Shown: positions 52,401-61,968, numbered from the stretch's first letter. The stretch is 64,000 bases of DNA from Collinsella sp. (GCA_019414045.1 DXMW01000028.1:1-64000); one strand, 5' to 3'. Notes: generated by a model from the letters alone, not told the origin. A program made the numbers and translations.

Positions 52401-52429
52401 ATCGTACGTTGAACCACAACAACTGTCAA
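52401..52429 (-). promoter_or_regulatory. Promoter of rny
   Basis: On the minus strand, TTGACA (52424-52429) and TACGAT (52401-52406) are separated by 17 bp. This is one of the closest matches to the housekeeping consensus in the window. The leader would be about 155 bases. Confidence 0.75.
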
Positions 52430-52491
52430 ATAAATGGCCCCAGCACGGCGGCTAAAACGCGGTGAACGGCAGGGCCAAAAAACGCATACGC

Positions 52492-53184
52492 CTAAACCGC
52501 ACATTCCTCGCGTTCGGCATTAAGACGTGCCTTAACGGCATCGGCGGCGATGTGATACGAGAAGCCCTTGCTCATCAAAAACCGAACCAGTTTTTCGAAT
52601 CCGCGCGTCTCTGGAACACGCCGCTTGGCGAGCAGGGCTGACGCACGCGCCAAATCGTCTTCGACGGCAAAATAATCCTCGGGATAACCAGGAATGTCAT
52701 CAAGCACGACATGACGGCGCTTGAGCTCGGTCTCGATTTTACGCTGTCCCCAACCGCGCCGCTTGCGTTCCTCGATATAGTACGAGCAAAAGCGGTTCTC
52801 GTCTAAAAAGCGATACTCGGTGGCGCGCTCGACGGCGAAATCGATCGCGGACTGGTGAAAGCCGTAGCGAGCCAGCTTGTCACGGACCTCACCCGTCGCA
52901 TGGTCGCGGCGCGATAACATCTCGGTCACCATGGTAAGCGCACATTTACGCTCGATGAGCTGCACCGCATCACGATAGTTATCCCAATCACAGGGAAGAT
53001 CGGGACGGTTTTTGACATACAGCCGCGCGACCCGCACGGGGATCCAAATGGACCGCTCAAAACCGCCCTCAAGCTCACAATCGATATGTGCGCAAGGCTT
53101 TTTGGACGCATACCCGCTCGAGAACGAGGAGGCCGCCTTCTTATCGGGAAAGACGACCGTGGCCTCGGTCACCGTATACGACAT
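52492..53184 (-). CDS. recX: Regulatory protein RecX
   Basis: The 230-residue helical-repeat protein modulates RecA filaments. Recognisable blocks are LSRRDHATGEVRDKLARYGF, RFLDENRFCSYYIEERKRRGWGQRKIETELKRR and the C-terminal FLMSKGFSYHIAADAVK. The N-terminal 50 residues are less conserved. It lies 11 bp after recA, the usual recA-recX operon. Confidence 0.94.
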   Translation of the reverse strand: MSYTVTEATVVFPDKKAASSFSSGYASKKPCAHIDCELEGGFERSIWIPVRVARLYVKNRPDLPCDWDNYRDAVQLIERKCALTMVTEMLSRRDHATGEVRDKLARYGFHQSAIDFAVERATEYRFLDENRFCSYYIEERKRRGWGQRKIETELKRRHVVLDDIPGYPEDYFAVEDDLARASALLAKRRVPETRGFEKLVRFLMSKGFSYHIAADAVKARLNAEREECAV

Positions 53185-53195
53185 GAGCGTAACCG

Positions 53196-54344
53196 CTACT
53201 CGTCGTCATCATCGAGCATGGCGGAACCATCGATGGCGTAAAGCTCGTCAAACTCCTCAGGCGCAGGCTGATCGGTCAGCTCGACCTCGGACGGAGCATC
53301 GTCATCAAACTCAAGCCCGCAGGCAAGGCGGACCTTATGCTCAATCTCGTCGGCGCAATCGGGGTGTTCGCGCAGGAACGCCTTGGCGGCCTCGCGACCG
53401 TTGCCGAGCTTGTCCTCGCCATAGGCAAACCAGGAGCCCATCTTCTTGCAGATACCGCACTCGACAGCCATGTCCAGAATCGAGCCCTCCTTAGAGATAC
53501 CCGTACCGTACATGATGTCGAACTCAGCAGAACGGAACGGAGCTGCCACCTTGTTCTTAACGACCTTGGCGCGCACGCGGTTACCGATAACCTCATCCTT
53601 AAGCTTAATGCTGTCGATGCGGCGAATGTCGATACGCACCGAAGAGAAGAACTTAAGGGCGCGGCCGCCCGTCGTGGTCTCGGGGTTGCCGAACATGACG
53701 CCGATCTTCTCTCGCAGCTGGTTAATGAAGATGCATGTCGTGTTGGACTTGGACAGCGAGCCGGCGAGCTTGCGGAGCGCCTGACTCATCAGGCGAGCTT
53801 GCAAACCGACCGTGGTATCGCCGATCTCTCCCTCGATCTCGGCACGCGGGGTCAGCGCGGCGACGGAGTCGACGACGATGGCATCGATGGCGCCGGAACG
53901 CACGAGCATGTCAACAATCTCGAGCGCCTGCTCACCCGTATCAGGCTGGGAAATCAGTACCTCGTCGATATCCACGCCAATGCGCGCGGCATACGTGGGA
54001 TCGAGCGCGTGCTCGGCATCGATAAATGCCACCACGCCACCCATTGCCTGGGCCTCGGCCAGGATCTCAAGCGAAAGCGTCGTCTTACCGGAGGACTCAG
54101 GACCGTAAATCTCGACGATGCGGCCGCGCGGCACACCGCCGATACCCAGAGCGGCATCGAGTGCCAGAGCGCCCGTAGGGATGGCCTCGACCTCGAGCTC
54201 GGGGCCACCGTCGCCGTACCTCATGATGGAGCCTTGACCGAACTTCTTCTCGATCTCGGCCTTGGTGGTGGCGATCATCTCATCGCGCTCTTTACCCGTC
54301 GTGCGAGCATGAACGGTACGTACGGGACCTGAATTCTTGGCCAT
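53196..54344 (-). CDS. recA: Recombinase RecA
   Basis: The 382-residue recombinase has Walker A GPESSGKTT, EHALDP, LLISQPDTGEQALEI, loop L1/L2 regions (MSQALRKLAG, FGNPETTTGGRALKF) and the GISKEGSILDM C-terminal core. It is followed by an acidic tail rich in Asp and Glu. AAGAGGAGGGCTTTTC precedes ATG 54344. A LexA box is set inside its promoter. Confidence 0.98.
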   Translation of the reverse strand: MAKNSGPVRTVHARTTGKERDEMIATTKAEIEKKFGQGSIMRYGDGGPELEVEAIPTGALALDAALGIGGVPRGRIVEIYGPESSGKTTLSLEILAEAQAMGGVVAFIDAEHALDPTYAARIGVDIDEVLISQPDTGEQALEIVDMLVRSGAIDAIVVDSVAALTPRAEIEGEIGDTTVGLQARLMSQALRKLAGSLSKSNTTCIFINQLREKIGVMFGNPETTTGGRALKFFSSVRIDIRRIDSIKLKDEVIGNRVRAKVVKNKVAAPFRSAEFDIMYGTGISKEGSILDMAVECGICKKMGSWFAYGEDKLGNGREAAKAFLREHPDCADEIEHKVRLACGLEFDDDAPSEVELTDQPAPEEFDELYAIDGSAMLDDDDE

Positions 54345-54374
54345 GAAAAGCCCTCCTCTTAACAACCTGCATCG

Positions 54375-54403
54375 ATAATAAACGAACGGCTGTTCGTGGT
54401 CAA
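54375..54403 (-). promoter_or_regulatory. Promoter of recA with LexA box in the spacer
   Basis: On the minus strand, TTGACC (54398-54403) and TATTAT (54375-54380) have a 17-bp spacer. The spacer contains CGAACGGCTGTTCG (54383-54396), a perfect LexA site. Bound LexA would occlude the promoter. Confidence 0.85.
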
Positions 54404-54435
54404 CCGTTCAGATAAATCATATGCAGGCAGTCTTT

Positions 54436-54495
54436 CCAAAACCCAACCAAACGCCGACCAAATACTGACCAAATGCTTGACCACATAGGGCCAAA
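54436..54495. repeat. CCAAA array with 11-bp phasing upstream of recA
   Basis: CCAAA starts at 54436, 54447, 54458, 54469 and 54491, with CCACA at 54481. The intervals are 11, 11, 11, 12 and 10 bp, one helical turn each. The middle units read GACCAAAT. The array ends 33 bp upstream of the recA -35. It could be a binding array on one DNA face, or a mild curvature element. Confidence 0.75.
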
Positions 54496-54570
54496 TATAA
54501 GCAAGGAAGGCGAAAATAAACCTATGACCAGCAAAAACGCTGAATTTGTCAGAGGTCCCTATCTCCACAA

Positions 54571-54594
54571 TTAAGGGGCCCTAAGGCCCCTTAA
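54571..54594. terminator. Terminator of cinA
   Basis: TTAAGGGGCC (54571-54580) pairs with GGCCCCTTAA (54585-54594) across CTAA. It sits 7 bp beyond the cinA stop. Confidence 0.65.
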
Positions 54595-54601
54595 AACACG
54601 T

Positions 54602-55132
54602 CTATTCCATAGAGTTGAGCACAAGGGCAATGCGTCCCAATGCCTCCGCGACCGCATGGGCACGAACACACGAACGGTCGCCCTCATAGTGGCAGCGCAC
54701 AGAGTCCACGACCGGCACTTCCCCATCAGCCGCGCGATACGCCCAGCCAATATAGAAAGTGCCAGCCGGATCGTCCTCAGTGCCACCGCCGGGGCCGGCA
54801 TAACCCGTTGCGCTCACTGCAATATCGCTCTGGTACAGCTCCAGCGAACCCGCCGCCATCTCGCGCGCGGTCTGATGCGACACCGCGGTATAGCGGTCGA
54901 GCGTCTCCTGATCAACACCCAAAACGCGATGCTTGATCTCATCGCAGTAGGTCACCGCACCGCCACGCAGCACCGCCGAGGCGCCCGGGATATCGGCAAT
55001 CGTCGAGGAGATCATACCTGCTGTCAGCGACTCAGCCGTCGAAACCGTCACGCCCCGAGCGCTCGCGCGCTCGACAATATCGCGCGCCAGCCCCTCGTTA
55101 TGTGCGGAAATCTGCTCAAAAGAGTCCGTCAT
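54602..55132 (-). CDS. CinA C-terminal-type nicotinamide-nucleotide amidase
   Basis: The 176-residue CinA-C domain protein has TAESLTAGMISSTIADIPGASAV near the start and SATGYAGPGG with the catalytic-site region. It lacks the N-terminal MoaB-like domain of full CinA. It deamidates NMN (PncC activity) in relatives. ATG 55132 is chosen; GTG 55138 is possible. It ends the rimO-pgsA-cinA cluster just upstream of recA, the classical competence-damage neighbourhood. Confidence 0.93.
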   Translation of the reverse strand: MTDSFEQISAHNEGLARDIVERASARGVTVSTAESLTAGMISSTIADIPGASAVLRGGAVTYCDEIKHRVLGVDQETLDRYTAVSHQTAREMAAGSLELYQSDIAVSATGYAGPGGGTEDDPAGTFYIGWAYRAADGEVPVVDSVRCHYEGDRSCVRAHAVAEALGRIALVLNSME

Positions 55133-55144
55133 ACCCACTAGGAC

Positions 55145-55783
55145 CTAGACCGAAAAGACGATCTTGCGGCAGTTCCAGAAGTACTGGGCGCCCGAGATAA
55201 CGGTCAGGACAACGGCAACGGCGTACAGGAAACGCGACACCGAGTAGATGCCGAGCGTCAGCGCCAGCGGGCCAAGGTGCAAGCCGGCCATCGCAAAGAC
55301 GCACAGGTAACCGCAGATGGAGACCATCGTGGTCGCCGTCTTGTACTTGCCGAGCTTATCGGCCGCAACGACAACGCCGGCGGCACTAGCGACCATGCGC
55401 AGGGCGCTTACCAGCAGCTCGCGGAACAAGATGATGAACACGGACCAAACCGACACGGCACCAAAGTCCAAGAATAGCAGCAGGGCCGAGAATACGAGCA
55501 GCTTGTCGGCGATGGGGTCCAAGAATTTACCGAAGTCGGTAATCTCGTTGCGCGAGCGCGCCAGGTAGCCGTCAACCTTATCGGTGCACGACAGGATGAC
55601 GTACAGAATGAAGGCAGCGGCGGCGAGCGGGCCGTCGAAGGTGCTCCAATCTGTACCGGCAACACTCGTGTGAGAAAGCGCCGACACGATCATGAACACC
55701 GGGATAAAGACGATGCGAACGCACGTCACGATGTTGGCGGGCGTCCAAACACTCGTCAGTTCCTTATTGCTCTCGTTTGCCAC
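55145..55783 (-). CDS. pgsA: CDP-diacylglycerol--glycerol-3-phosphate 3-phosphatidyltransferase
   Basis: The 212-residue membrane enzyme of phosphatidylglycerol synthesis has about five hydrophobic segments. The catalytic motif is DG-x2-AR-x8-G-x3-D-x3-D, read as DGYLARSR through FGKFLDPIADK. It lies 9 bp after rimO. It is the second such transferase in the window and the more typical PgsA. Confidence 0.94.
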   Translation of the reverse strand: MANESNKELTSVWTPANIVTCVRIVFIPVFMIVSALSHTSVAGTDWSTFDGPLAAAAFILYVILSCTDKVDGYLARSRNEITDFGKFLDPIADKLLVFSALLLFLDFGAVSVWSVFIILFRELLVSALRMVASAAGVVVAADKLGKYKTATTMVSICGYLCVFAMAGLHLGPLALTLGIYSVSRFLYAVAVVLTVISGAQYFWNCRKIVFSV

Positions 55784-55792
55784 GACGCTCTC

Positions 55793-57142
55793 CTACTCCA
55801 CAACATGGCCGATAAGCTCATAGCAGAAGCTATCGGTAAACTCGACCGTCAGAATATCGCCCACAGATGCCTCGCTGGCATCCAGATGCACCGCGCCATC
55901 GGAATCAGGCGCCTGGAACCAGGCATGTCCGATCAGCTCGGCGCCGTCTTCGGTCTCTTCGATACCGTCGACAATCACCTGGGCGCGCTCGCCCACATGT
56001 GCGGCAGTTGCAGCAAAACCGAGCGACTCGGCCAGGTCCATGGCCTCCTGGGCGCGCTCGAGCTTGACCTCTTCGTCGACCTGGCCCTCCATCTTGGCGG
56101 CCAGGCTGCCCTCCTCCTGCGAGTAGGCAAAGACGCTCGTGTAGTCGAAGCCGACGGTGTCCATAAAGTCGATAAGGTCGCGGAACTCGTCGTCGGTCTC
56201 GGTCGGGAAGCCGACCATGGCCGTGGAACGGATCACGATGCCGGGGATGCGCTCACGCAGATCGCGGAACAGGTCCTCGAGCTCCTGGCGCGAACCAGAA
56301 CGGCGCATAGCCTTGAGGATGCGCGCGTCGCAGTGCTGCACGGGGATATCGATATAGGGCAGCACCTCGGGCGTATCACGAATGGTCTCAATGAGCTCGT
56401 CAGTCATGCCCTCGGGCTGCAGGTAGAGGACACGGACCCAGACGTTCTGCGGACGCACGGCCTCGACGACGGCACGCAGCAGCTGCGCCAGATTGCGCGG
56501 CGAGCCCTCGGCGACATCCTCGTCAGCAAAGTCGGTGCCCCAAATACCCGTGTCCTGGCCGATCAGCACGATCTCGCGCACACCGCCGGCAACCAGGTCG
56601 CGCACCTCGGAGATAATGCTCTCGGCATTTCGCGAATGATAGCGACCGCGAATATACGGGATCATGCAGAAGCTACAGAAGCGGTTGCAGCCATCGGAGA
56701 TCTTGACGTAGGCGACAGCGCCCTCGACGGTGCGCTTGACCTGCGGAATATAGGCGGCAATCTCGCGCTCGACGCCCAGCACGCCATCGATGACCGCCAC
56801 GATGCCATCCTCCTCGTCGGCCTTCACAAAGGCAGCGACCTCGGGCAGCTCATCGGGCAGATCGTCGCCATAGCGCGACGGCACACAGCCGCACATGACG
56901 ATGGGGCAAGAACGAACGCCGTCCTGAACCTCGTTGGCGAGCTCGAGCGTGGTCTCGATGCTCTCGGACGTTGCGGAGGCGAGGAACGAGCAAGTGTTGA
57001 CGATAGCGATATCAGCATCCTGCGGATCGAATGCCTCCTCGTAGCCTGCGGCGGTCAAAAGAGAACGCATGCGGTCGGTGTCAACCTCGTTCTTAGCGCA
57101 CCCGAGGGTGATGTAGAGCACGGAGCCCAACGGTGTATCCAT
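55793..57142 (-). CDS. rimO: Ribosomal protein S12 methylthiotransferase
   Basis: The 449-residue radical-SAM methylthiotransferase has an N-terminal domain with ITLGCAKNEVDTDRM. The radical-SAM motif is CNRFCSFC, then IPYIRGRYHSR; a C-terminal TRAM domain is present. It modifies Asp of S12. RimO is distinguished from MiaB by the LGCAKN start; MiaB is encoded separately at 47789. Confidence 0.95.
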   Translation of the reverse strand: MDTPLGSVLYITLGCAKNEVDTDRMRSLLTAAGYEEAFDPQDADIAIVNTCSFLASATSESIETTLELANEVQDGVRSCPIVMCGCVPSRYGDDLPDELPEVAAFVKADEEDGIVAVIDGVLGVEREIAAYIPQVKRTVEGAVAYVKISDGCNRFCSFCMIPYIRGRYHSRNAESIISEVRDLVAGGVREIVLIGQDTGIWGTDFADEDVAEGSPRNLAQLLRAVVEAVRPQNVWVRVLYLQPEGMTDELIETIRDTPEVLPYIDIPVQHCDARILKAMRRSGSRQELEDLFRDLRERIPGIVIRSTAMVGFPTETDDEFRDLIDFMDTVGFDYTSVFAYSQEEGSLAAKMEGQVDEEVKLERAQEAMDLAESLGFAATAAHVGERAQVIVDGIEETEDGAELIGHAWFQAPDSDGAVHLDASEASVGDILTVEFTDSFCYELIGHVVE

Positions 57143-57169
57143 GTTGGAGAGCGGTCCTTTCGAATGATA

Positions 57170-57667
57170 TTAGCGGTAGTTGGTGAACTGCAGCGGCTGG
57201 CCGTAGTCCTGGTCGCGCAGGAACTGGATCACGGTCTGCAACGCGTCCTTCGAAGCAGAGGAAACACGCAGCTTGTCGGCCTCGATGGACACCTTGACCT
57301 TGAGCTTTTGATCCTTGATGTCCTTGTTGATCTTCTTGGCGGTCGCCTGGTCGATACCCTCGACGATATGGCCGAGCACGCGCACGGTGCCGCCCGATGC
57401 CGCCTGCGGAGCATCCCACGAGACAGCCTTGAGGTCGATGCCGCGCTTGATGAGCTTGGAGCTCAGCACGTCGATAATCTGCTTGGAGACAAAGTCGGCC
57501 GGGGCGTTGATCGTAAAGAGCTTGTCGCCCTTCGAAAGCTCGATCGTGGCGCCGGAATCCTTCAGGTCATAGCGCTGGGAAATCTCGCGCGTGGTCTGCT
57601 GGAAGGCGTTGTCGACCTCTTGCATGTTGACCTCGGACACGACGTCGAAACTGGAATCTTTAGCCAT
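57170..57667 (-). CDS. yajQ: YajQ family nucleotide/RNA-binding protein
   Basis: The 165-residue UPF0234 protein starts MAKDSSFDVVSEVNMQEVDNA, followed by TREISQRYDLKDSGATIELS. Two domains of ferredoxin-like fold are expected. Some YajQ proteins bind cyclic di-GMP or RNA. GAAAGGAAACATC precedes the ATG. It lies 27 bp from rodZ. Confidence 0.94.
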   Translation of the reverse strand: MAKDSSFDVVSEVNMQEVDNAFQQTTREISQRYDLKDSGATIELSKGDKLFTINAPADFVSKQIIDVLSSKLIKRGIDLKAVSWDAPQAASGGTVRVLGHIVEGIDQATAKKINKDIKDQKLKVKVSIEADKLRVSSASKDALQTVIQFLRDQDYGQPLQFTNYR

Positions 57668-57693
57668 GATGTTTCCTTTCGCGTACGAGCGAC

Positions 57694-59187
57694 TTAGTAG
57701 CTATCGTACGAATAGTCGGTAGAATCGGTGGGCGTCTGACCATCAGTTGCGGTATCGGCGCCATCCGTGGACTGGGCATCGGTGCCGTCGGTGGTATCGG
57801 TACCATCAGAACTTTCACCATTCTCGGAATCAGTCGTCTCCTTCTTGGGAACGGTGATCGTCACACGCGCCACGCCCGAGGTCTTGGTATCGTAACGGAC
57901 CTTTTCACCGTTCTTGGTAACGGTGACATCGGAAGGCTTGGACGTGGTGATCTCGATCGAGGACTCGGGCGTGTACTCCTGCTCAAAGGGGCCAGTCGCC
58001 TGAGCGCCATAGACCGACTTGCCGTCGACCTTGACCTCAATCCACGCGGTCTTTCCCTTGGCAACGGAGACTTTGACCTTCGTGACCTCGTTCACTTCCT
58101 TCTTGGCCGTCGTCTTGGTAGCGTCCGAATCAGTCGACTCATCCGTCGCCTCATCGGCGTCTTCGTCCTCGTCGACCGTTTCAGTCTTCTTAGAAGACTT
58201 CTTGGTCGTCGCCTTGGTAGCAGTGGGCGTCTCGGGCGTGTTCTCGGGCGCCGAAGATGCGCAGCCGCGCAGAAGCACCACGATGAGCACAATCAGTAGC
58301 AACGCCACGGCACCGATGCCGGCGTAGACGATACGCGGATCGAGCCCGTTGTTTTGAGGAGTACGTGATCCGCCGCGTCCACGACTGGAACTGCTGCGGC
58401 CGCCTCCCTGAGGCATACGACCACGATTGCTATCGGAACGGCCGCGATAGCCACCCTGGCCTTGAAGGCTGCGCTGACCCGAGCGGGGCGCAAGTTCACC
58501 GCGGCCTTGATAGCCACGCTGGCCCGAACGCGGAGCCGAAGAGCGCTGGCCATACAGCTGTGATTGAGAGCGAAGACGCGGCGTCACCTGCGTGGTATCG
58601 GCATCCGCATAGCCACCGCGAGAGCGTCCCGTAGAGGCACCACGGTAACCGCGATCGGAATAGCCGCCGTCGCCGTAGCCGGCACGAGGGTCACGCGCCA
58701 CGCCGCGGGCAGCGGGGAGTGCACGGTCCTCGGGCATCGGCGTACTGCGGAACCGGTCACGCTGCGAGCGAATCTCCTCGCCCGAACCCGTCTCGGTAAT
58801 ATAACCGGCCTGCTGAGGACGCTGTCCATAGCGGGTCGAACGACCGCCCTGAACCATCAGGAAGCGCCCGCTATCGACCGAGGAACGCGAATTGACGTAG
58901 CCGGCGGCGTCCTGAAATCGACCGCCCTGCTGAGACGTCTCGCGTTCGTATGCCATCAGGTCGTCAAAGTAGGCATTGACGACCTCGCGCGGATTGAGGC
59001 CCAAAAAGCGCGCATAGCTCGAAATCATGCCCTGCGCATAGCCGCGCGGCGGCATCGAAGCAAAGTTACCGGTCTCGAAAAACTCGATGATCTGCGGCCT
59101 GATTTTGATGGTGTTGGCGACCTGCTGAATGGAAAGGCCCATTCGGCGACGCTGCTCGAGCAGCATGTCACCAAAGCGTGCAGCCAT
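57694..59187 (-). CDS. RodZ-like helix-turn-helix membrane protein
   Basis: The 497-residue protein has an N-terminal Cro-type helix-turn-helix (LLEQRRRMGLSIQQVANTIKI, about 8-75), as in RodZ. A basic, low-complexity Arg/Gly/Ser linker (about 100-280), one transmembrane helix (AGIGAVALLLIVLIVVLL) and a Thr/Lys/Asp-rich extracellular part with a small sheet domain (about 370-450) follow. It shares a base with the ftsK stop. It probably links the cytoskeleton to wall synthesis; the linker is much longer than in E. coli RodZ. Confidence 0.85.
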   Translation of the reverse strand: MAARFGDMLLEQRRRMGLSIQQVANTIKIRPQIIEFFETGNFASMPPRGYAQGMISSYARFLGLNPREVVNAYFDDLMAYERETSQQGGRFQDAAGYVNSRSSVDSGRFLMVQGGRSTRYGQRPQQAGYITETGSGEEIRSQRDRFRSTPMPEDRALPAARGVARDPRAGYGDGGYSDRGYRGASTGRSRGGYADADTTQVTPRLRSQSQLYGQRSSAPRSGQRGYQGRGELAPRSGQRSLQGQGGYRGRSDSNRGRMPQGGGRSSSSRGRGGSRTPQNNGLDPRIVYAGIGAVALLLIVLIVVLLRGCASSAPENTPETPTATKATTKKSSKKTETVDEDEDADEATDESTDSDATKTTAKKEVNEVTKVKVSVAKGKTAWIEVKVDGKSVYGAQATGPFEQEYTPESSIEITTSKPSDVTVTKNGEKVRYDTKTSGVARVTITVPKKETTDSENGESSDGTDTTDGTDAQSTDGADTATDGQTPTDSTDYSYDSY

Positions 59188-61967
59188 CAGAATCCTCCAA
59201 ACTCACGATCTTCACGTGCCATCTCGGCATCGACAGATTCCAGCGCGGCAAGCCCCTCCTCGTCCAGCAGGACCTCGCGCGGCTTGGAACCGTCGGGCGG
59301 ACCGACGACACCCTTTTCTTCCAGCATATCCATAATACGCCCGGCACGCGCATAGCCAACCTTCAGGCGGCGTTGCAGGCCAGATGTGGAGCCAAGCTGC
59401 GATTCCACCACAATATGAGCAGCTTCCCAGATAAGCGGGTCGTCGTCCTGAGGCTCGGCGACTCCGGTGCGGACAATGCCGCCGCCACCCGCCATGGACA
59501 TGGAAGCGGGCGCCACGGCAGACAGGATCTCCTCGTGGTAGTCGGGCTCGCTCTGCGACTTAACGAACTCGACAATCTCGTTGATTTCATCGTCCGAGAC
59601 AAAGCAGCCCTGGATACGGCGAGGCTTGCCCCAGTCGACCTTGGAGAACAGCATGTCGCCCAAACCGGTAAGCTTTTCGGCACCCATCTGGTCGATGATG
59701 ACGCGCGAGTCGATGCCCGTGGCGACGTTAAAGGCGATGCGGTTGGTGATGTTGGCCTTGATGAGGCCCGTCACCACGTTTGAGCTGGGACGCTGCGTGG
59801 CCACGATAAGGTGGATACCGGCGGCACGGCCCAGCTGTGCAATACGCACGATCGAGGCCTCGACATCCTTACCGGCGACCATCATCAGGTCCGAGAGCTC
59901 GTCAATGATGATGACCAGGTAGGGCATCTTTTGCGGCGGGTTGTCGTAATGCTCAAACTCGCCGGCGGCCTGCTTTTCATTGTAGGTCGAGATCTTACGC
60001 ACGTTAAGGCGCTCGAAGACCTTCAGACGACGCTCCATCTCGGACACGGCCCATTGCAGAGCGCTCGCGGCCTGCTTGGGCTCGGTCACTACAGGCACGT
60101 AAAGATGCGGCAGACCGTTATAGCCCGCAAGCTCGACGCGCTTGGGGTCGACCATGATCAGGCGAACGTCCTCGGGAAGAGCGCGCATGAGCAGAGTCGT
60201 GATGATAGAGTTGATCATGACCGACTTACCGGAACCCGTGGTACCGGCGATCAGCAGGTGGGGCATCTTGGCAAGGTCGGCGACGACCGGCGTACCCTCG
60301 GCATCTCGACCGATGGCCAGCTCGAGCGGACCGCCCTTCACATAGGGAAGCACGTCGCCCAAGTTGACGTTCTGGCGCTTGCGATTGGGGATCTCGATAC
60401 CCACAAGCGAGGTGCCGGGGATCGGGGCAAAGATACGCACCGACTGGGCAGCGAGCGATAGCGCGATATCGTCCTCGAGGCTCGAAATCTTGCTCACGCG
60501 CTCGCCCTCGCCAGGTTGCAGCTTAAAGGTCGTCACCGTGGGGCCGGCGATCCAGCCGACCACGCGGGCACTGCGGCCAAACTCAAGCAAGGTGGATTGC
60601 AGTGACTCAGCGGTCTGCTCCAGCTCCTTATCCGAAGACGCGGCAGAAGCCGACTGCGGGTTGGCATGTAGGATTTCGAGCGGCGGAAGCTTGAGGCCGT
60701 CCTCTTCTTCGCCCTCGTTATCTGCGGTGCCGCCGTCCGCTCCCCCATCGCTAGCCGCAGCCGATTCAACAGCACTCAAGGCAGACGCATCGGCAACCTT
60801 GGGATGCTTCAAGAAGTCGGGAATCTGAGGTGCTGCCGAAACAGGATTCACGGCAAACGGCGGCTCGGACTCGTCGATCTTATCGGGGTCGTCTTCCATC
60901 GAAAGCTGACCGGTTACCTGGTCGCGCTTTGCATGTCGACGCGGCAGCAAAGTTGTCTTTGCGGTCTCAATCGGAGCCTCGTCGTCCTCGTCATCACCCT
61001 CGGTGAGCTCAATCTCACTCTCGGACCAAGACGGATCGGGCTCACTCGTATTGAGCTTGGGCACAGCCTTGCCCTTCTTGGCATGACGGCGCGGTAGCAG
61101 CGTCGTCTTAGCGCGCTCGGCCTCCACGGCATCGGACACGTCGACAAACGGATCTTCGTCCACGTCCTCATCGTCCAGAATCGGATCGACTTCGCTACCC
61201 ATAACCGTAGTCACGGCCGCATCGGAACTCTTTTGGCGCAGAATGCTCAGGTGCGGACGGGCAACACCGGGCACCGACAGGGCCTCATCGTCACCCCACG
61301 GGCTCGCGTTGACATCGGCACGACGGCGCTCGGCAAAATCTGCCGCACGATCGCGGGCAGAGCGCAAAACGCCGCCAACCGAAAAGCCAATGATGACAAG
61401 GCCCACGACGACAAGGCCCAGCAGGACTACCATCGCAATAGGCTTACCCAGGGCATTCTGCAGCGCACTCGCAATAAACGCACCGATGTAGCCACCCGAA
61501 GCGGACAGATTTTGCGGCGTGAACATAAGGTCGCACGAGTCGCTCGTACCCGGCACCATCAGCGAAAGAATGGAGACGACGGCGACAAAGACCACGGCGC
61601 CGCCCGCAACAGAGCGCACGTTGAGCGGCGAGTCCTCGCCTAAAAAGAGCGTGGCGGCAAACAGCAAAATGACGATCGGCAACACGTAAGCGCCCAGACC
61701 AAAGCCCAGGTGGTAGAACCCGGCAACGGCAGCCGTAACGGGCGCTGTTGCCGGAGAAATCACGGCAATAAAGGACGCAATCGCCAAAACGGCAATGACC
61801 ACGCCGGCGATATCGCGATTGGCTGAGGGCTCGACCAAGGGCTCAAAATCGTCGAAGTCTGCCTCGTGGCCCTTATTGGCACGCAGATGGGAACCGGCAC
61901 CCTTAGCAGATGCCGGTTGGTTATTGGCCTTATTGCCTTTGGCGTTTTGTGCTGATCCGCGCGCCAA
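59187..61967 (-). CDS. ftsK: DNA translocase FtsK/SpoIIIE
   Basis: The 926-residue protein has four N-terminal transmembrane helices (about 50-200). A long acidic linker (about 240-440) contains two similar TTLLPRRHAK repeats. The motor domain has GTTGSGKSVMINS, IMVDPKRVELAGY, VIIIDELSDLMM, and the C-terminal gamma domain ASTSGLQRRLKVGYARAGRIMD. It moves chromosomal DNA through the closing septum. It directly precedes the rodZ-like gene. Confidence 0.96.
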   Translation of the reverse strand: MARGSAQNAKGNKANNQPASAKGAGSHLRANKGHEADFDDFEPLVEPSANRDIAGVVIAVLAIASFIAVISPATAPVTAAVAGFYHLGFGLGAYVLPIVILLFAATLFLGEDSPLNVRSVAGGAVVFVAVVSILSLMVPGTSDSCDLMFTPQNLSASGGYIGAFIASALQNALGKPIAMVVLLGLVVVGLVIIGFSVGGVLRSARDRAADFAERRRADVNASPWGDDEALSVPGVARPHLSILRQKSSDAAVTTVMGSEVDPILDDEDVDEDPFVDVSDAVEAERAKTTLLPRRHAKKGKAVPKLNTSEPDPSWSESEIELTEGDDEDDEAPIETAKTTLLPRRHAKRDQVTGQLSMEDDPDKIDESEPPFAVNPVSAAPQIPDFLKHPKVADASALSAVESAAASDGGADGGTADNEGEEEDGLKLPPLEILHANPQSASAASSDKELEQTAESLQSTLLEFGRSARVVGWIAGPTVTTFKLQPGEGERVSKISSLEDDIALSLAAQSVRIFAPIPGTSLVGIEIPNRKRQNVNLGDVLPYVKGGPLELAIGRDAEGTPVVADLAKMPHLLIAGTTGSGKSVMINSIITTLLMRALPEDVRLIMVDPKRVELAGYNGLPHLYVPVVTEPKQAASALQWAVSEMERRLKVFERLNVRKISTYNEKQAAGEFEHYDNPPQKMPYLVIIIDELSDLMMVAGKDVEASIVRIAQLGRAAGIHLIVATQRPSSNVVTGLIKANITNRIAFNVATGIDSRVIIDQMGAEKLTGLGDMLFSKVDWGKPRRIQGCFVSDDEINEIVEFVKSQSEPDYHEEILSAVAPASMSMAGGGGIVRTGVAEPQDDDPLIWEAAHIVVESQLGSTSGLQRRLKVGYARAGRIMDMLEEKGVVGPPDGSKPREVLLDEEGLAALESVDAEMAREDREFGGF

Positions 61968-61968
61968 A

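Noticed and set aside
55670..57697. 675-residue open frame on the plus strand
   Set aside because: It is antisense to pgsA, rimO and yajQ, which are certain; the long frame follows from third-position G+C bias.
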